Shown here piece by piece: positions 12,781 through 25,565 of a DNA stretch of 64,000 nucleotides. A program made the position numbers and the translations under genes. Below the pieces are notes generated by a model. It was not told where the DNA came from, did no database searches, and saw only the letters and a program-made list of their open reading frames with translations. How positions within the stretch are numbered: position 1 is the stretch's first letter; every line of letters begins with the position of its first letter. The stretch is from Acorus gramineus (Eukaryota > Streptophyta > Magnoliopsida > Acorales > Acoraceae). The stretch lies in the NCBI GenBank assembly GCA_030737835.1, contig CM060848.1, forward strand, positions 20,065,309 through 20,129,308, read 5' to 3'.

Positions 12781-13691
12781 CACAATCAAGCATTACTAAG
12801 TCCTTATCCAGTGAATTTTGTAATTGTAGACGCACAAAAAAGAATTGATGTAGAAAACAAGCATGGAAGTAACACAAGTTTTGCTTGAGCAAAAGATCTC
12901 ATAAAAACAATGGATAATGTTAGGGATGATCTTGCAAGCAAGTCTCCATATTTTTATTTTTTGAAAATATATATTTATATAACATTTACACAAAAATATA
13001 TATATATACCACATTAGCCAAATGTGACTCCATGAATTATGTAACTACACCCCCAAAAACAAAAAAAGACCACAATCAAGCATTACTAAGTCCTTATCCA
13101 GTGAATTTTGTAATTGTAGACGCACAAAAAAGAATTGATGTAGAAAACAAGCATGGAAGTAACACAAGTTTTGCAAGTCTCCATATTTTTATTTTTTGAA
13201 AATATATATTTATATAACATTTACACAAAAATCTATATCTATACCACATTAGCCAAATGTGACTCCATGAATTATGTAACTACACCCCCAAAAACAAAAA
13301 AAGACCCATTGCCACAATCAAGCATTACTAAGTCCTTATCCAGTGAATTTTGTAATTGTAGACGCACAAAAAAGAATTGATGTAGAAACAAGCATGGAAG
13401 TAACACAAGTTTTGCTTGAGCAAAAGATGTGAATTTTGTAATTGTAGACGCACAAAAAAGAATTGATGTAGAAACAAGCATGGAAGTAACACAAGTTTTG
13501 CTTGAGCAAAAGATCTCATAAAAACAATGGATAATGTTAGGGATGATCTTGCAAGCAAGTCTCCATATTTTTATTTTTTGAAAATATATATTTATATAAC
13601 ATTTACACAAAAATCTATATCTATACCACATTAGCCAAATGTGACTCCATGAATTATGTAACTACACCCCCAAAAACAAAAAAAGACCCAT
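12781..13691. repeat. Tandem array, 290-bp unit, about 3.5 copies
   Basis: Units begin with CACAATCAAGCATTACTAAG at 12781, 13071 and 13313. A further truncated unit starts inside the sequence at 13429 (GTGAATTTTGTAATTGTAGA) and runs to about 13690. The full unit is 290 bp; the second is shortened to 242 bp by an internal deletion that removes the TTGAGCAAAAGATCTC part. Copies differ at very few positions (for example ATATATATATA against CTATATCTATA), so the array is young. Minus-strand open frames here are by-products of the repeat. Confidence 0.9.
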
Positions 13692-14928
13692 AAAGCCATG
13701 ACACCATATGCTTGAAAATACATATTGTATGCCTATTCGTTTAGTATTTTTTAAATAATTGCAAATAAATAGAAAAAAAACAAAGAAGAGAAGAAAATGA
13801 AAGAAAGAAAGCCCTTTGTGGTGTTATGGGTTGACAATGAAACAAGAGTGCCCTTTTTTGAGCCACCACTTCCATCAATGATATTTGTCAAATGGAGTCA
13901 AGAATTTTCCCTAGGCATATCTGGTGATGGAATTGTGCACAAAGCATTATGTTATGAGATGTTCTCTCCTGAACAGACGTCCACATATTTTAATTTATAC
14001 GCATTAAAAAAAGTCAGTTGTTCTCATAATGGGTTCCATCTCTATCTCCAACTATTGCTTTCACAAACTTATGTCAAAACATAGTCAATATAAAATGGTC
14101 AATAAAACCAAAACTCACACCACATTTTTAAAGGCACCATCTTTCCATCAAAGTTGGTAACTCATTAACCTTACTTTATTTCGTTATAAAGGGACGTATA
14201 CACTCAGTCATTCATGCATTTATTTCTACTCTGATTAAAATAAATCATATATGTGTGCATTTATTCAAATATGTACTCTATTATTTATTTATTTATTTCT
14301 TGGGTAAAAATGTGTTTTGTTAGATGAATTATACTCTAGAATATTCAAATACATGTTAAAATTGTAAAACAGATAACAAAAATGACCATAATGCTGACAC
14401 ACAGTTTATTTTTTAGTCCTAATTCCATCAAAACATATATTCAAAGCATATGCATATAAACCATACGATTTAATGGAACATAGGCTCCAAAAAAGACCCA
14501 TACTTAAACATTATCTTATAATGACCAAGATTAATATTTTCCTTCACTATAAAGTTATTCACAATTAGCACCAAAAAAATAAAAATAAAGTTGTGCAATA
14601 CTACCTCTGTATTGTCCACTAATCTCACCCACTTTTGAAAAAACACCACCTTTACAGTTCAGACACCAAAAGCAGTTAAAAAGAAAAAAAAAGAAAGAAC
14701 ACTAATAACAAACTCCACTAATTTAAATAACAAGAGACTCTTCTAACATTTATTTTTAGTTCCCAACACAAAAGTCCAAATCCCCTCTATATTTCACATT
14801 ACACTAAAAAAAAACACACAAAAAAAAATCACTCGCACTTACACAAGCAGTATAAGTTACGTATATAAATAGCAGTACTACTAGCTGTATATACGTCAAG
14901 CATGCGCGCGCGCACGTGCGGGGGATCC

Positions 14929-16055
14929 TCACATAACGGCGCAACCGTTCGGGTTCTCGTCGCTGAAGGCGTCGTAAGAACCGGCGGGAGGCGGGTACGG
15001 CGCGTACGGCGGAGATAGCGGCGGCTCGGGGTAGTGCGCGTAAAGCGGTGGCGGCGGGGGGTAGTGCGCGGCGGTGTAGCTCGCGCTGGGGTGCGCCGTC
15101 GAGTAGCTGACGGCGTAGACCGGCTGGTGGTACTGGACGGGATGGTAGTACGGGTACGGCGGCTGAATTGTCGGCATGACGTTGGCGGCCACCGCCGTCA
15201 TGGCCACGGGGGCTGCGTCGACTGGGGGGTCGAGGGCTGCGGCGGGGGCGGCTACACCGCCTCCCTCCTTCTTCCCCTTTTTCTTGCTTCCGCCGCCGCC
15301 GCCGCCCGCGGCGGCCGGTTTCTCAGAGGGCTCGGCGTCACCGCCGCCTTCTGCAGCGGAGTCCGGCGACTTTCCCTCCGCCGCCGCTGCCTTCGGCTTG
15401 TGCTGCTGCTGCTTCTCTTTGGAGGGAGCGGGTTCGGCGGACTTCGAGGGAGCCGATCCTCCGCCGCCGCCGCCGCCATTGTTGGTCGGGTTTTCGGCGG
15501 CGGGGGCCGGCTTCTTGTCGGATTCACCGGATTTCGCAGGGGGAGAATCTCCGCCGCCCTTTTCATCCGCGGCGACGTCTTTCGAGGGTTTCTTGTCTTT
15601 CTTCTTATTGTTGTTGTCGGGGTTCTTCTTGGGCGGTTCCGGCCAGAGCTCGGCGTGTTTGCCGGACTTGATGAGCTTCTTCGTTAGGGTTTCGGCGTCG
15701 ACGTTGCCCGTCACCGTCACCTTCTGAAGCTGAGAATCGATTGCGGTCGTATAAACCCCTAAAAAAAAAACCCACAAAAAACCAAATGAAACCCAAAAAA
15801 AAAAAAAAAGAGAGAAGAAATCGAAACAATAGAGAAGCGAATTGGGTGGGCTGGTGGGTACCGTCGATGCTGTGAAGGACCTTCTTGACTTTCCTCTTGC
15901 AGCCTTCGCAGTGGATGGGGACCTTCAAAACCCAGGTCTGAAGAAATGAAAGAGAGAATCAGAAAGCCAAAGTCAGTAATAGAGATGAAGAAGAAGAAGA
16001 GGGGGAGAGGAACCTGGTATTTGAGAGGTTCTGAAGCTGCTTCTTTATTCGCCAT
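14929..16055 (-). CDS. Heavy-metal-associated isoprenylated plant protein (HIPP)
   Basis: Minus-strand exons 16055-16014, 15937-15862 and 15758-14929 give 315 residues plus TGA. After a short leader (MANKEAASEPLKYQ), the HMA domain carries the metal-binding pair Cys24-x-x-Cys27 in VPIHCEGCKRKVKK. It continues across the second junction into GVYTTAIDSQLQKVTVTGNV and SGKHAELWPEP, the classic HIPP pattern. The rest is low complexity: Lys-rich, Gly-, Ala- and Pro-rich, then a Tyr/Pro-rich stretch. It ends in CAVM, a CaaX box for farnesylation. Members of the family bind Cd, Zn or Cu and attach to membranes or enter the nucleus. Exon 3 is extremely GC-rich, which also produces long antisense open frames that are not genes. 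The isoprenylation site is read directly; metal choice cannot be told. Confidence 0.92.
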
Positions 16056-16397
16056 TTTGAGAGTGATCAAGTTGAGATGGGACTGTGATATTTGAAGGTG
16101 GTTTTTTTTAGGGTATTGACAAAAGTTGGGATTTTTTTTTTTTGATTTATAAAAGAAGATGAAAAGATGGAGAGAGAATGAAAGGTAAAGGTGATGGTTT
16201 TTGGTGTTTGTGGGTTGTGACGAATGTTATTTTACTGACGAAACTGCCCCTGTATGTCTAGGGTTTCGACCGGAGAAATGTAAGATTTACAGGGGTAGAG
16301 TGGGAAACGACGGACGTGAAAATGATAAAATCGTTTTAAAAGTTTTTTTGGGAAATTATTTTAAGAAATCTTTAAATGCATACAATAATCAAATAAA

Positions 16398-16893
16398 TGA
16401 ATTCAAATGTAAGCCGAGAAAAATACAATGGATGTTTTGTTTTAACTCCATGTAAACATGTTTATTTAGTTATTTATCTCTCACTTTTTCATATTTTTTT
16501 TAAATGGTTATATTTAATCGTTTATTTAATTTTTAGTCTCTCCGTCAAACATTCTTCCATATTAATGTGTGAAATGTGATTTTATTTTTAAGTCTCTATA
16601 AACTATGTTATTTAATAATCAGTCCCCATAAACTATGTTATTTAATAATCAGTCCCCGTAAAATATCAAGAAATGAGAGACTAATAACTAAATAACATAG
16701 TTTATAGGGACTTAAAAATAAAATCACATTTCACAAATTAACTGTGTATGGACGGACGTTTGACAGAAAGACTAAAAATCAAATAGACGGTTGAATATGG
16801 GGACTTAAAAAAAAATACAAAAAATAAACGGATCGACCCTTAAATAAGCATGTTTATATGAACTTAAAAATAAAAAGCCCAAAATACAATGAA
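16398..16893. mobile_element. Long foldback (MITE-like) element
   Basis: The two halves are inverted copies over more than 200 bp. The left arm contains TGTGAAATGTGATTTTATTT and the right arm its complement (around 16717-16736); the TTTTAGTCTnTCnGTCAAAC and AAACATGYTTAT blocks also occur in both arms at mirrored distances. The borders are placed at the GAATTC words on each side (16398, 16890). There is no coding sequence. It lies just upstream of the HIPP gene and may touch its promoter. Confidence 0.65.
16598..16657. repeat. 30-bp tandem duplication in the foldback loop
   Basis: Two perfect, adjacent 30-bp units beginning ATAAACTATGTTATTTAATA, at 16598 and 16628, both ending AGTCCCC. They sit at the left-arm end next to the loop of the surrounding foldback element. 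Confidence 0.85.
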
Positions 16894-16923
16894 TTCAACC
16901 ATTGTGATTCTTATAATGTGTGC

Positions 16924-17183
16924 TGTTACAATCAGATTTATTTCCAACCTCAATTTTTGTCTAATATGTGTCGATAGAAAACTAACGACGCATGTGCTCA
17001 CGTTAAATATATGTTTTAAAAGAATTTTTTTACATTTTGTATAAATATATCAATACAATTCATTGGAGTATATGTTTCATTTTTATGAAAACATATACTT
17101 CATTAGATGAGGTATAATATTTTTAAAAAATTTAAAACACATGTAGACTAAAATTGAGGTTAGAAATGGAGTTGAACGTAACA
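16924..17183. mobile_element. MITE, copy 1 of a three-copy family
   Basis: The left end is TGTTACAATCAGATTTATTT; the right end, reverse-complemented, is TGTTACGTTCAACTCCATTT. These continue as matched TCYAACCTCAATTTT in both arms. The interior shares with the copies at 23673 and 48956 the words for GATAGAAA, GCATGTGCTCACGTTAA, GAGTATATGYTTCATTTTT and CATTAGATGA. No coding capacity. Confidence 0.75.
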
Positions 17184-20100
17184 TTATGCTTTTTATAATC
17201 ACTTCCACTTCAGTGAGTTTATTTTTAGCAAAAGGTTGAAATGTGTTTAGATCAGGTATCCGTGTTTTTTAATACAAACTCCACTCAAACAAAGTTTTAA
17301 TCTAAATCCATTTTTAAACGTTTCTAATCAATAGTATTTTATAAAATTTAAAAACAATCCTTTACAAATTTATTAATAATGAGCTTTCTTGATCTCTTTT
17401 TACATATTGTTTTAATGAAAGGTTAAACTTCGAATTCTTTTCCAATGTGCTCTCATTTAAATTACATAACCATCTTTCCATGTAATACTTAAAGTTTTCT
17501 CCTATCATTTCTTTAAAGTGTTTTCACACCCACTAATCTTTAAAAAATGTTAACAAGTAAGAATTTTTTTTATTTGAGAAATATATTCGATGTTGGTTGG
17601 TTTGTCATTTGTTAAATTATGAATCGTTAATATCCAATTATCCAAAGGTTCTAATAGATGCCACATCTTTGCCCTTATCCCTTTGTTAATGTTCCATTTT
17701 TTTCACAACTCTCAATATGTTTCCATCCATTATTTAATATTACACAAAATAAATATAATAAATTATTTAAGACAATATATGAATTTAAATTGCATGGGCA
17801 TAACTCTCATAACTATTTAATGGGAAAGCTGTGATGCATCCTAACAAGCATATTTGAAAATAATAATTAGACGAGAAAATAGTCATTTAAAGGTTTTTGA
17901 GTGTTTTGGATCAATAAGAGATTTTTGGTAATTTTTCTTATTTTCTAATGTCACTGTCAATCAATTTATATTTAAATTCATCTATCAAATAACCATTCAA
18001 AACAATCTTAGTTCAATCTTTAACACATCTTTAATCGTTTAATCTTCGATATAACCTTCTATATATGTGTGTGCTATTAACTCTTACATAAACCATTTAT
18101 AATTATTAATGCTTAAGAATGCTATGTTATATTTTAATTAACATAATATTATATCATAATGTGTTAAAATTGCCTTATAGCATTAAGACAGCATAAAATA
18201 TAACTCTAAATTACATATTAAAATATTTACAATATAATTAAACTTCAATAGTTAAAATCTGTGTGTAATATTTAAAATCATAATTGTTCTCTATTTAAGA
18301 ATGATTTGATATTTATTACTTAAAAATAAATTAATTGAGAATAAAAATAAACAATCATTTATAAGTTTTTTTTCGATACTTAACCAATAGTACGTGGGAT
18401 TTTATTTTATTTTTGCATGCAACCCTTTCAAGAGAATATTGTACGTTAAAAAACTCTTCCACTTCAAAACCCTGGCCGACCACTCTATACAAGATGAGTG
18501 TGTGTTGAAAGCAATGTTGTAAAAAAAAGCTATACATTAGTTGATGAGGAACTAGAGATTAATAAATTAAACATGGATTAATCAATCATTCTTTTAAATA
18601 ATAGATATATAATGCACATACACAAAAATAATAAAAAGGAAAAAATTGATCTAGCTCTCTAAAAATTTATGAAAATAAAATAAAATCTCTGTAAAATTGA
18701 TAAATCTCCTCAGGTCCCTATCTTATTAGATAATATTTATTTTAGTTCCTATAACTAATCAGATGTGTGATTAATCGTAATCATGCATAGTAAATTACTA
18801 TTATATCTTTTTAAAATTTATTTTTTTGTTAGAAAAAATCGATATAATTCCCTAAAAACTTATGAAAATCGAAAAAAGTTCATATGAAATTTAAAAATCA
18901 TTTTAACTCCATGAAATTTTCTAAAAATCATAAAAAATTCATGTGATTATCAAAAAATATATATTGATTTATTTAAATTTTATTAAACAAATTATAGTTT
19001 TATAGTCAATATGTTATGCCTTTTATTGCTAGTAATTTTGAGTTAAGAATGTATTATAGAATTTTGATTTGGTTTTTAAATTGTTTTCTGTACTGATTTT
19101 GTAATGGAGTTAATGAAACTGCAATTTTTTTTTGTTAAATCTCTGTAATGAGATTGAAGAGGAAAAAATGTTGAAAAATGATTTAATTTTATAGATCAAT
19201 TGAGGTTCGATGGATATTTTTTTTTGTTTACAGATGAGGATGACATTTCACGGCACAAGGATGTTGAAAAATGACAGGGGTATTTTTATCTTATAAAATA
19301 ATTAAATCTGATTTTATAAAATTTGTAAGGATTGAATTCAATTTTAATAAATTTTTAAAAATTTATTTTAATATACTCTGGATCAGAAAAATAAATTCGT
19401 TCAACACATGCATTTTATGAGAATGTTGGATGGTTTTTTTTTATTTTAGATGGACTTTTATGCTTTGATTCTAGAGAGTTTAAAGAAGATTTTTTTCTAA
19501 TAAAAAATACTCCATAAAAGGAAGTACCAGCACTCCTTAATTGTAAAAGGGAGAGAGAGAGAGAGAGAGAGAGAGAGTGAGTGAGTGTCTGGTAAAGAAA
19601 GATAGAGAGGGATGAGGCTGAAATGATACAAAGTGTACTTAAAGATGCTCATCACATGCATCAACTTCTAAACCTTTCAACAGTGTCATGCCCCCACCCT
19701 CACAATACTATACCATGCAGAAATCAATCACCACCCAGAGCCAGCACGTACTACTTGCATTAACATTTTTTTTTCACAGCCCAGTAATAATTATCTACTC
19801 AGATGATGATGATGCATATAGACGCCAAAACAGCCTCTGCATGCACTAGGGTGTCATTCAAAATTGCAGATTTATTAATGTAGGTGTTGGAGGTACAATT
19901 ATAGCATCTCCAGTTTACAGAATCCGAATACATTAATAATGATAATAATAATATATTATTTAGAGCATCATTTCAAAATTTTATATTTTTTGCGTAGATA
20001 AATAAAATGTACTTAGTATATCTGACACTTTTATTCTAGTGATATTATATGAAGCAACACCGTTTCAAATACAAAGGATCCTTATGTGAAGTAATTTGAT

Positions 20101-22426
20101 AGAGCTACGTGGATGTGAAAATAATATCATTTTAACTGAGATTTGCATGAAAAGTCACTCTTGTGAATCTTAAACTATTTTGTATCATATGCTTGGTGCA
20201 TCCTCATTGATCAAACAGAGAGTTCAGGTATTTGTCTCACAATAACAAAGGCCTAATCATCTCTATAATACATTTATTATAGAGCACAGACAGGGAAGGC
20301 TGTAAGACATGTATTTTACATAATCTGGGTCAGTTTTTTAAGGGATTGAAAGACCAGAAAAGTAACCTAATGCTGATTGAATAAAAACGAATCAAAAGTC
20401 GATTTTATGCTTTATTTTTATTTAAAGAAAAATCACTGTGCTTCTTTTTTTTAAAAAAATTTTTGGTCAAAGACATCACACATCCACAACTATCTCCTTC
20501 TAATGGAAACACTGGTAAAAGGAGCTGACTCTGCCTCTAATTAGTATTATTTGATGGCCTGTGGAAGGCAGGGAAAGTGTTTTACTTTGCTTTTTTGACT
20601 AATCATGGGGGAAGTTTTGAGGGTGGCTTGTGTGTGTGTTGAATGGTTTGGGATGAACAACAACACACTTTGAGAGTGTGTTCTTTTTTATTTTTGTTTG
20701 TTATGTATAGTTTGATTTCGACATGATTTTATTCCCCCATTTGATTCTATTACGCGTCTGACACTCCTGACCTGACGCATGCGTGTTGATTCATTTGTCA
20801 TGTAAAAGATGGAATATTGAATGGATGGATGCATAGATTTTATGGATTGCATGGATGAATGGATATAATAATCTTTTGAATCAACAATAACCATTAGATG
20901 AAATCACATTGTGTTCATACATGTCCCGATTAGTAAGACAATGGAGTAAACATTGCAGTAAAAGGATAAATAAGAATACTAAAAAAGTTATTTCTGATAG
21001 TACGAATAAGTTTATGTCATGTCTTTTCTATTTTTTTTTATTTTATCTATTAAAGAATTCGAAATAGCAACTATCTATCTTTCTCCTAAACATAAATAAA
21101 TGAAGACATAGAGTATACACTTGTATTCCATTAGAAAAAAAATAATTAAAAAGATAATGTATTCAATTAATTTAAGCTTATTTTTTTTTTACATCAAATT
21201 ATGTATTTTTTTATGTAAATATGAACTTAAAAAAATATTAAGAGCATGTTAGAAACTGCATGAATATCTGAGTATAACATTTTCCTACTGAGCAAAGCAA
21301 ATGTGGGGAGTGCACAAGTTGAGCAACCACTATAAATTTATGAGTGATTATGTTCAGATATTCAAGTAACTGCATTTTGTATCAGAACAATGCAAGGAGT
21401 TGAGTTAAAAACGTGTGAAATAAAGAGCACTGGATGGCATTGATTCTCCATTGACAGCTTCTATTTTTGATGTAACTTTTGAAGGTGGGGCATCCATTCT
21501 GTTGCAGTGTCTGGGTGAGCTTAACTTGTTGAATTGATGTGGGTGCTTTTGTGTTGGAAATGTAAGATCATTTAATTTATGGATGTACTTGTGGTTGTGG
21601 AGGAGATGAATTAAGACCATAATATAAATGCGATATAAAAAAAAAAACCATAATATAAATAAATAAATAAATAAATCACAGAATAAATTCAGAAAACCCT
21701 TGTCTACTTTTTATGCAAAGCCATCATCTCCAGGAGTTCAAGTGAGTGGAGCTTTTGCATGAGAAAATGCCAGATGGAGACAAATGTTCTTACTTACCTT
21801 TTCTGATTTTCCTCTTTATTAGAGGGTTACAGTGTTTGTCTAGTAGATATATATTTTTTTAATAGTTTATGCAAGTGATAAAATATGACTCGGTCATCGC
21901 TCACTCAAATATAGGGTCTCTTTATAAATATAATTTAAAAAATGTTACATTCAACCATCTTATTAGCCCTACCCCTTTTTTTAAGTTTATAATATGTATT
22001 TAAATGGAGATTCATTATTCACTGTATGACTTCCAACAAAATGCATATAACTAGAGACTAAAATTAAGAGAGGGCTGGTGTATCAAAACCCATATAAATT
22101 TTATAGGTTTAATTGAGCATTGTTACACTTAAATCTTTATCACGGTTTTAAAAGTAATTTTATGTACCTCGTTAACCCCCTTCCATTCATCATAACTGGA
22201 TACATATATTAGTATTTTTTACAGTCTTAAATGTATAGTCTCATATACCTTATTGTCTCTCTCCATACACCTAACTAGATATATATATTCTATAAATGAT
22301 ATCATTCAATTATTAAAAAAATATATATTTCATATTTTATAAAAATACATAACGTATTCAATGAGATTTATTATTTTTTAAAAAAATAAAAAACATGGGT
22401 GAACTACGGTTGGGATCAGAAAAAAA
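17184..22426. other. AT-rich intergenic DNA, no gene recognised
   Basis: I found no coding exon, tRNA or conserved motif. Visible items are a GA microsatellite (19550-19577), long A/T runs and AT-rich segments at 18640-19380 with recurring CTAAAAA-TTATGAAAAT words that resemble diverged MITE pieces. The open frames at 18355-18537, 20688-20894 and 21405-21620 are short and unlike known proteins. Confidence 0.45.
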
Positions 22427-22932
22427 GGCAATTAGTACAAATAGCACCCGAATATTAACAAAAATAACATCGGAGGCTAAATATTGTTAGTTGAAATCAT
22501 TTCTTCTATTTGATTAAATTTTTAATAGTTAAGATTTTTTTTAACATGTATTTGGTTGAGAAGAGAGAATCATGGAAAATTTGTTTAACATATATTCAGT
22601 TAAAAGTCTCATTCTTAAAAATCTTCAATGATTTTCTTATCCCTTAACGCCAAATATATTTCAAATAAACCATTAAAATTTAATTAAATAAACAATTCTT
22701 CCATGATTCTCCCTTCTCAACCGAATGTTAAAAAAATCACAGCCATTAAAATTTAATGATAAAAAAATATAACCATTGATATTTAATATAAAAAAGAAGA
22801 AGAGAAGGATCTCAATTGTTATAAAAATAGAAGACAGATATATGACGCCTCTTTTAAAAAATAAAAAAATTTCTACCTGTGATGCTATATCTGCTAATAT
22901 TTAATATGTGGGTGCTATTTTTGCTAATTGTC
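22427..22932. mobile_element. MITE with long inverted arms
   Basis: The left end reads GGCAATTAGTACAAATAGCA and the right end, reverse-complemented, GACAATTAGCAAAAATAGCA. Both are followed by CCC..ATATTAA. The interior also folds back: GTTGAGAAGAGAGAATCATG on the left meets its near complement at about 22700-22720. This long-arm structure of about 500 bp has no coding sequence. It ends beside an A-run, so a target-site duplication cannot be read. Confidence 0.7.
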
Positions 22933-23672
22933 AAAAAAAAAAAAAAAAAAAACTACTAGACGAGTGTAGAGTGCTGATACACGCAGTCTTTTTTGTAACT
23001 TATTTTATAGTCCCATACACTATGATAACGTAGTATAAATTACACTATCATAGTGTATAAGTTCTATCATAGTATATGACTCAATTTTTTTTTTACTTTT
23101 TTTCATTATGAAAAAAAATACATTAATATATCTCCACAGTGGTGGCTCCAAGATTTTCTATAAATAAGGTCATTTAAAAACTAAATACTATAAAAATTTT
23201 AAAAATTTCACACTTTATATATATTTATCAAAAATATAAAATTGTCTTTTAAAAATATAACAATTTACAATAAAAAAAAAATTATCAAAGAAATGAGATC
23301 AAAGATTTTCAATATATAAACTTTTACAATTGCCCTCGAGATTTCATATTTGCAAGATCAATGATGATGGCATTAGTAGTTTCAATTGTCTATTTTTTTT
23401 AAAAAAAACATTTGTAGTTTCAATTGCTGTTGGATTTAAATATCTTTTTGAATATGATGATAACATAGCTTGCTATTTTTTGGAGCATTTTACAACACGA
23501 TTTTATAATAGATTCATTATGATCAGTCAAAAACTGAAGAAACTATAGAAAATTTCCTTTATTTGTTGACTCATTAAATTCATCATGACCACGAAAAGCT
23601 AACCCTTAATACAAAAGGAATCTTACACAATCAACTAAAGCATTTAAACGAATCTGATATTAAATCTTCATT

Positions 23673-23939
23673 TGTTCTGATTGTTTAAAAAAATCAAGTC
23701 CCAATTCCAGTCTTACATGCTTTGATAGAAAATTAACAAAGCATGTACTCATATTAACGAAATATATAGGCCGATATATTTTTATAACATTTTCTATAAA
23801 TGCACAAATGCAATTTATTAGAGCATATGCTTTATTTCTTATAAAAATATGTATATCATTAGATGATGTATACTAATTTTAAAAAATTCAAAACACGTGT
23901 AAACTGAAATTGGGACAGAAAATAAGATTGTACGTAACA
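23673..23939. mobile_element. MITE, copy 2 of the three-copy family
   Basis: The interior closely follows the copies at 16924 and 48956 (GATAGAAAATTAACAAAGCA, CATTAGATGATGTATACTA, AAAAAATTCAAAACACGTGT). The right end ACGTAACA is kept. The left terminal repeat is eroded: it reads TGTTCTGATTG, then CAAGTCCCAATTCCAGT, matching the right arm TGTCCCAATTTCAG. Confidence 0.65.
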
Positions 23940-25565
23940 TAATCCTTTCAATTTTGGGTTAATGTGGGATGGTGGGGTAAATTTGTTTAAAAAATATTGA
24001 TAGACCAACTACGCCATCACAACATAATATATGTGTCACCCCAACCAGTCCATTGTATTTTTTTTTTAATGTGGGGTTTTGAATGTGATAATGATTTTTA
24101 TTTTTTTGGATGGGGTTAACATAGGGATAATATTTGATGTTATTTAGAATTTGGATGAGATCAATTGACCCCACAAACAATAATGTGGCACCACCCCTGT
24201 ATCTCAGTATATGTTTCATTGCACATAACAACATGCACTTTAAAATGTGAGTATATGATTTAAAAAAAAAAAAAATAGAATAAACTATAATTAAGACTGC
24301 AATGAAAGCCATGTGTATCTTTTTCCACCGAGTGTAACATCTTCCAGGTTTGATAACATTTGTACATGAATTAAAAGAGAGCCGTCATAAATATATCATA
24401 GAATTTATGATAATAAATACTTGTTTGTGTGGGGACATGTTTGCATGAAACATATTTAAAATGCACGTGCATAAAATAAGTTTCTGGCGTCTGTTTTGGA
24501 ACTCTCTGTTTTGCATTGAAATAATTAATAATTAATGTTGCATGGTGAATCACACACCATTCAGTTTGTGTGCTCCGTATCTCATCAATCACCATCAGCT
24601 AATCTACTCTTAAATAAATATATATAAACTTTAACATATTAAGATCAAATCTCCCCTGTGTGGTGGTGCACCTTGCCAACTCAATGTCCATATCCTCTGA
24701 AAATAAGAGTTTTTTTTTCTTTCTAGGTCACAAGGTTTTTGGTTGTGCTGGTAGTGGTAGACAGCTGAACTCAAAAGATGAAGAAAATGATATAATATTC
24801 ATTCTATATCACTTTCTAATAAAATCTGAACTTTCAAAGACAATCACCTTCCAATCACTTTCCTTGTAACTATTATCAGAGACCATGACTGTACCAAAAT
24901 ATTGGGACCAAAGATTTCTTACAAACTAAGTGTTGATAGGTATCATCTTATAAATTGCCAGTATAACAACTCACCTTTTCCTTTACAGTTCATTATGACC
25001 AATGCTTTTTCCAGACCTCAGATGGAAGAGATATTGCAACAGTCTTGCGGTTGGCATCCTGCATAAAAACTTGACAACCATGTAAAGAATCCCATCACTA
25101 ATTCATTGTACCTGTAATGGTGTAGATAAAAATATCATCAAATGATGTAGCAATGTGATAATCTAGATGGTGGCATGTCATAATCATCAGAAATGTCAGG
25201 AATTTCAAAGAAACTAAGTATTGTAGCATTCAGATATTACAGAGATGAAAACACTGAAGGCGATCACATCCTTTAAACTTCACTGGCATGCGCATCCAGG
25301 TGTATCTTGCACTACTTTGTATTATAAGATATCCTTATAGAATTATATGACTATTTATATCCATTGCATTCATGCATTGGTATGCTTTAATACCCACTTA
25401 TAATCTCTGTAAAGGCACATATCTATTAATAAGAGTAATTAAATTTTTAAAAGGATAGGTAAATACGACGTCACATATCTATTATCTGCTGCAGCGTAAG
25501 TCTCCAAATACCATGAACCTCAGGGAGATCAGATTCATTCACCAAAAAGAACCTTGAGATTATCC
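23940..25565. other. Intergenic DNA and 3' flank of the coiled-coil gene
   Basis: AT-rich with no recognised gene. Open frames at 23959-24312, 24371-24595 and 24660-24869 show no family motif. The last few hundred bases before 25566 are likely 3' UTR of the minus-strand coiled-coil gene; another frame there ends KDNLKVLFGE just past the chosen stop. Confidence 0.4.

Larger units (their letters stand above)
11214..14928. other. PP2C 3' flank and repeat-rich intergenic DNA
   Basis: The first several hundred bases (to about 11.9 kb) are probably PP2C 3' UTR; an open frame at 11500-11874 lies here and resembles no protein. Next come the diverged repeat at 11950-12375 and the minisatellite at 12781-13691. 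The AT-rich DNA after that (13.7-14.9 kb) is the 3' flank of the HIPP gene. A 95-codon frame at 13797-14084 is not recognised. Confidence 0.5.

Noticed and set aside
12638-13631. Minus-strand frames repeated in the 12.8-13.7 kb region
   Set aside because: They repeat because the DNA repeats. No family, no start context, and interrupted in each unit.
13797-14084. 95-codon plus-strand frame
   Set aside because: No known motif, no splice context and AT-rich surroundings; chance is the simplest explanation.
15034-15727. Long plus-strand open frames (217 and 183 codons) opposite the HIPP gene
   Set aside because: They are antisense shadows of the GC-rich HIPP exon 3, with Arg/Gly- or Pro/Ser-only composition and no domain. 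The minus strand has the HMA domain, splice sites and CaaX box.
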